Shown here one piece after another: positions 61,657 through 64,000 of a stretch of DNA of 64,000 bases. Position numbers and translations under genes: made by a program. How positions within the stretch are numbered: the stretch's first letter is position 1; every line of letters starts with the position of its first letter. The notes under the pieces are model-generated. The model had not been told where the DNA came from. It saw only the letters and a program-made list of their open reading frames with translations, and did no database searches. The stretch lies in the NCBI RefSeq assembly GCF_002127325.2, contig NC_035437.2:108156321-108220320 (forward strand), given 5' to 3'. This stretch comes from Helianthus annuus (lineage: Eukaryota; Streptophyta; Magnoliopsida; Asterales; Asteraceae).

Positions 61657-64000
61657 TGTAACACCCTATATATATAATATATATATAACTGAACATTTTA
61701 TTATATTTTCTGACAAAATGAGGTCCCATTTTGTTGTTTATTTATTTTTTTTAGTAATCATGACTCGCACGACTGAGTTTCACGAATAACTAAATGAACC
61801 ATCATAATGGTTATCTATACAAAATTTTATAGTTACAATTTTTAGCGTATGCGGAAGTTTATTATAAGGCGGGTGACGTTTCAGTCCTTGTTCGGTTCTT
61901 GCCCTTCGCCTGATCTTTATCCGGCATGAATTACATCTCTTGACTTGTACCTAACATGGTTACACCCACCAAATCATTAGTTAATCATCGTGTAAAAATA
62001 ATACGATCAAACAAGTCTACTAATATAGAGTTTTAAGAAATCAATGGAACAAACAAACATCAAGGGGCTCACCGTAACCTACGGTGACACCGTAAGTTAC
62101 GGTGGCAACCTTTGTGCTACGGTGGTTAGCTACTGTTTTACGGTGGACATTTGTGCCCAGGGGCCACCGTAACTTACGGTGACACCGTAAATTACGGTGG
62201 TGCCCAGTCCAGCTTTGGTATTTTGTACAAAATCTCGATTTTCCATCTTTTGTTTCAATTCCTACACTGTTTAAACAGACAACTCTTAATTCTACTAACC
62301 GCTTACCCCATTATGAGGTGTATATTATGCAAGTCTATTAAACATAAATTGTGACCCAACCATCTATAGCCGACCATGACCCTTCACAAGGGTATCTTTA
62401 TTTTTACGTACCTGGCACGGGTCAAGACGTTGACCCGTTAATACTATCTTGCACGTTTCTGAATCCAACAAGTAACATCTCCTACTAGTATTTTGTGCCT
62501 CCCTGTAAGTATGGAACTCACACAACACATAATCATCTATGCTCGGATTCAAGTGGTGTTTTTGTCACCACTTGACCCGTATGACCATTTGGTGATTTAC
62601 ACCATTGGTTCTACTTAAAATCCCTTTGTTAATCACTCACAATGTGGTTAACCATTATTTTACCCATTCCAACCCGCTTGGTGCTTTACACCTTCTAATT
62701 CAATTTCAAGTTATCTTGTTAATCACTATGGTGTGATTAACCTTATTACCCATTTTGACCCGTTACTAAAGAACCTCAATTCCCAATCCTCCAGTAAATC
62801 ACCAATATTTGATTCACCATTAATTACTCGTTTTGACCCATGTGGTGATTCACAACATTGGGTACTTTATGAAACACCTTGTTAATCACTAAAACGTGAT
62901 TAACCTCTTTTACCCGTTTATTATTAAACATGGTATTACATATAAAATTTGCACGTCTAACTAAGAGTGTAAGTATTACTTACCTTGCGTTCGCATAGCA
63001 TTCCTCGCATCTTCAATCCGTTTGACCCGTTCCTCTTCAAGCTCCCATCTAGCTTGATAAGAGTCAAACTAATACCTGACATCCATAAGATGGTTAGCTT
63101 GATCATTCTACATAATGACCATCATCCTATGGACCATTTTCACGCTTATTTGACATTCGATTTAACATGTACAATCCAATTCAATGACCATTTAGAATAC
63201 ATACTTATAATATGGTTCTTCCTTTCTATTGCTCACATGAGCTTTCAACATTACAATGACTTAAATGGCCATAATTATATTTCTCAATTTCACCTAGGCA
63301 TTTCATCAAGCACCTAGTGTGCATAAGTTTTTAACCAACATTTTCTTTTTATTTTCCATTCCCATGAGATCCAAGATCACCATGTGAGTGGAAATTTTCA
63401 CATGATGTGGTTATATACCTTCCTAAACATCAACTTAACAGTTTCCACGCAATTAAAATGTACCAATTTATCCATGATTTATCACATACTAAGTTTCTAC
63501 CTCATAACCCACTTAGGGCAAGGTTACATGACATAAATCTTCAATTTATCAAACATGCAACTATATAATTGTGATAAACATCACTAATACAAGTACATAA
63601 CATCATTAAACAATCGAATTCAGAATCTATCATGCTCCTACATACATCATAATTTGCAAGAACACCTAGCTTCACATACCTTGAGTTGTTTAGGTACTAG
63701 AGACTTGATTTCACACTAGATTCGCCTCAATTTCATGTTGAATTCGGGTTTTTAGGGCTGAATCTTGCTTGTTTAAGCTTGAGTTCTTGAAACCCCTCTT
63801 TCTCCTTCTCTATATGTCGACCCACACACCTTTGTGTGTGTGTGTTGTGTGTTTTCTTTACAAAATGTGCAGAATTTTGTTTATCTTTCTGCCTTTGGAA
63901 CCTTTGGTCCCTCATGTTTCACTAGTTAGCTTAATTTAACATTTCCCCATGTACTTTTGTGTTAGTAAACACTTAACTAACTAGGTTGTTCCCCACATTC
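61657..64000 (-). repeat. Element G 5' LTR (cut by window end)
   Basis: 2344 of about 2460 bp visible, near-identical to 55967-58309. Confidence 0.9.

Larger units (their letters stand above)
55967..64000 (-). mobile_element. Element G: non-autonomous Tekay-like LTR element (LARD-like), right end outside window
   Basis: 3' LTR 55967-58425, internal region 58426-61656, PBS, and a 5' LTR running past 64000. The LTRs share 2343 aligned bases with about ten substitutions and one single-base indel by eye, so insertion is recent. The internal 3.2 kb has no gag or pol that I recognise. LTR ends (TGTAACA), iMet PBS, PPT and the GGTTTCG hairpin tie it to B's clade. It sits in E's tail; the left flank TATTT (55962-55966) should recur beyond the window. 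Confidence 0.85.

Overview
The window is plant repeat DNA: a nest of LTR retrotransposons with no host gene, rRNA or tRNA gene that I can recognise. The protein families (Tat-type Ty3/gypsy with an extra archaeal-like RNase H, Tekay-type chromoviruses with a chromodomain, a Sirevirus-like Ty1/copia gag-only element) point to a large-genome eudicot. Gag wording and LTR palindromes remind me of Asteraceae, but that is recollection, not proof.

Layout. I label the elements A to I. The oldest layer is E (Tat, + strand). Its 5' LTR end is at 20895-21314, its broken gag and pol at 21419-24740 and 52476-54622, and its tail at 54623-55966; both of its ends lie outside the window. Inserted into E are C (Tat, +, in E's 5' LTR, ending at 20894), F (Tat, +, 24741-52470, in E's RNase H, target duplication CCTAT) and G (non-autonomous Tekay-like, minus, 55967 to beyond 64000, in E's tail). 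C contains B (Tekay chromovirus, +, to 15939) and D (solo LTR, 18912-20607, duplication CTCTA). B's 5' LTR was split by A (Tat, minus, before 1 to 9031). F contains H (Tat, +, 25278-35962, in F's 5' LTR, duplication GCCAT) and I (copia-type TR-GAG, minus, 39760-46145, in F's pol, duplication GGTTC). LTR pairs compared by eye give an order that fits the nesting: H and I identical; F and G near 0.4%; B about 1% over the short stretch available.

The Tat family (A, C, F, H; E is a diverged relative) is the most interesting part. Its sense strand encodes gag-protease, then a UAG in the TMV-like leaky context UAG-CAA-UUA, then RT-RNaseH-aRNaseH-integrase in the same frame. Convergent to this, between pol and the 3' LTR, lies an antisense gene of four exons with GT-AG introns, an NLS-like cluster and a coiled coil. 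It has its own TATA box plus TGACGT and AACGG boxes upstream. In F it reads open for 448 codons. Being antisense to the genomic RNA, its introns would survive retrotransposition. Between the two convergent genes is a ladder of small hairpins with six-base loops and covarying stems, then a conserved three-way-junction-like inverted repeat. GATCC/GGATC words are strongly over-represented in these elements only.
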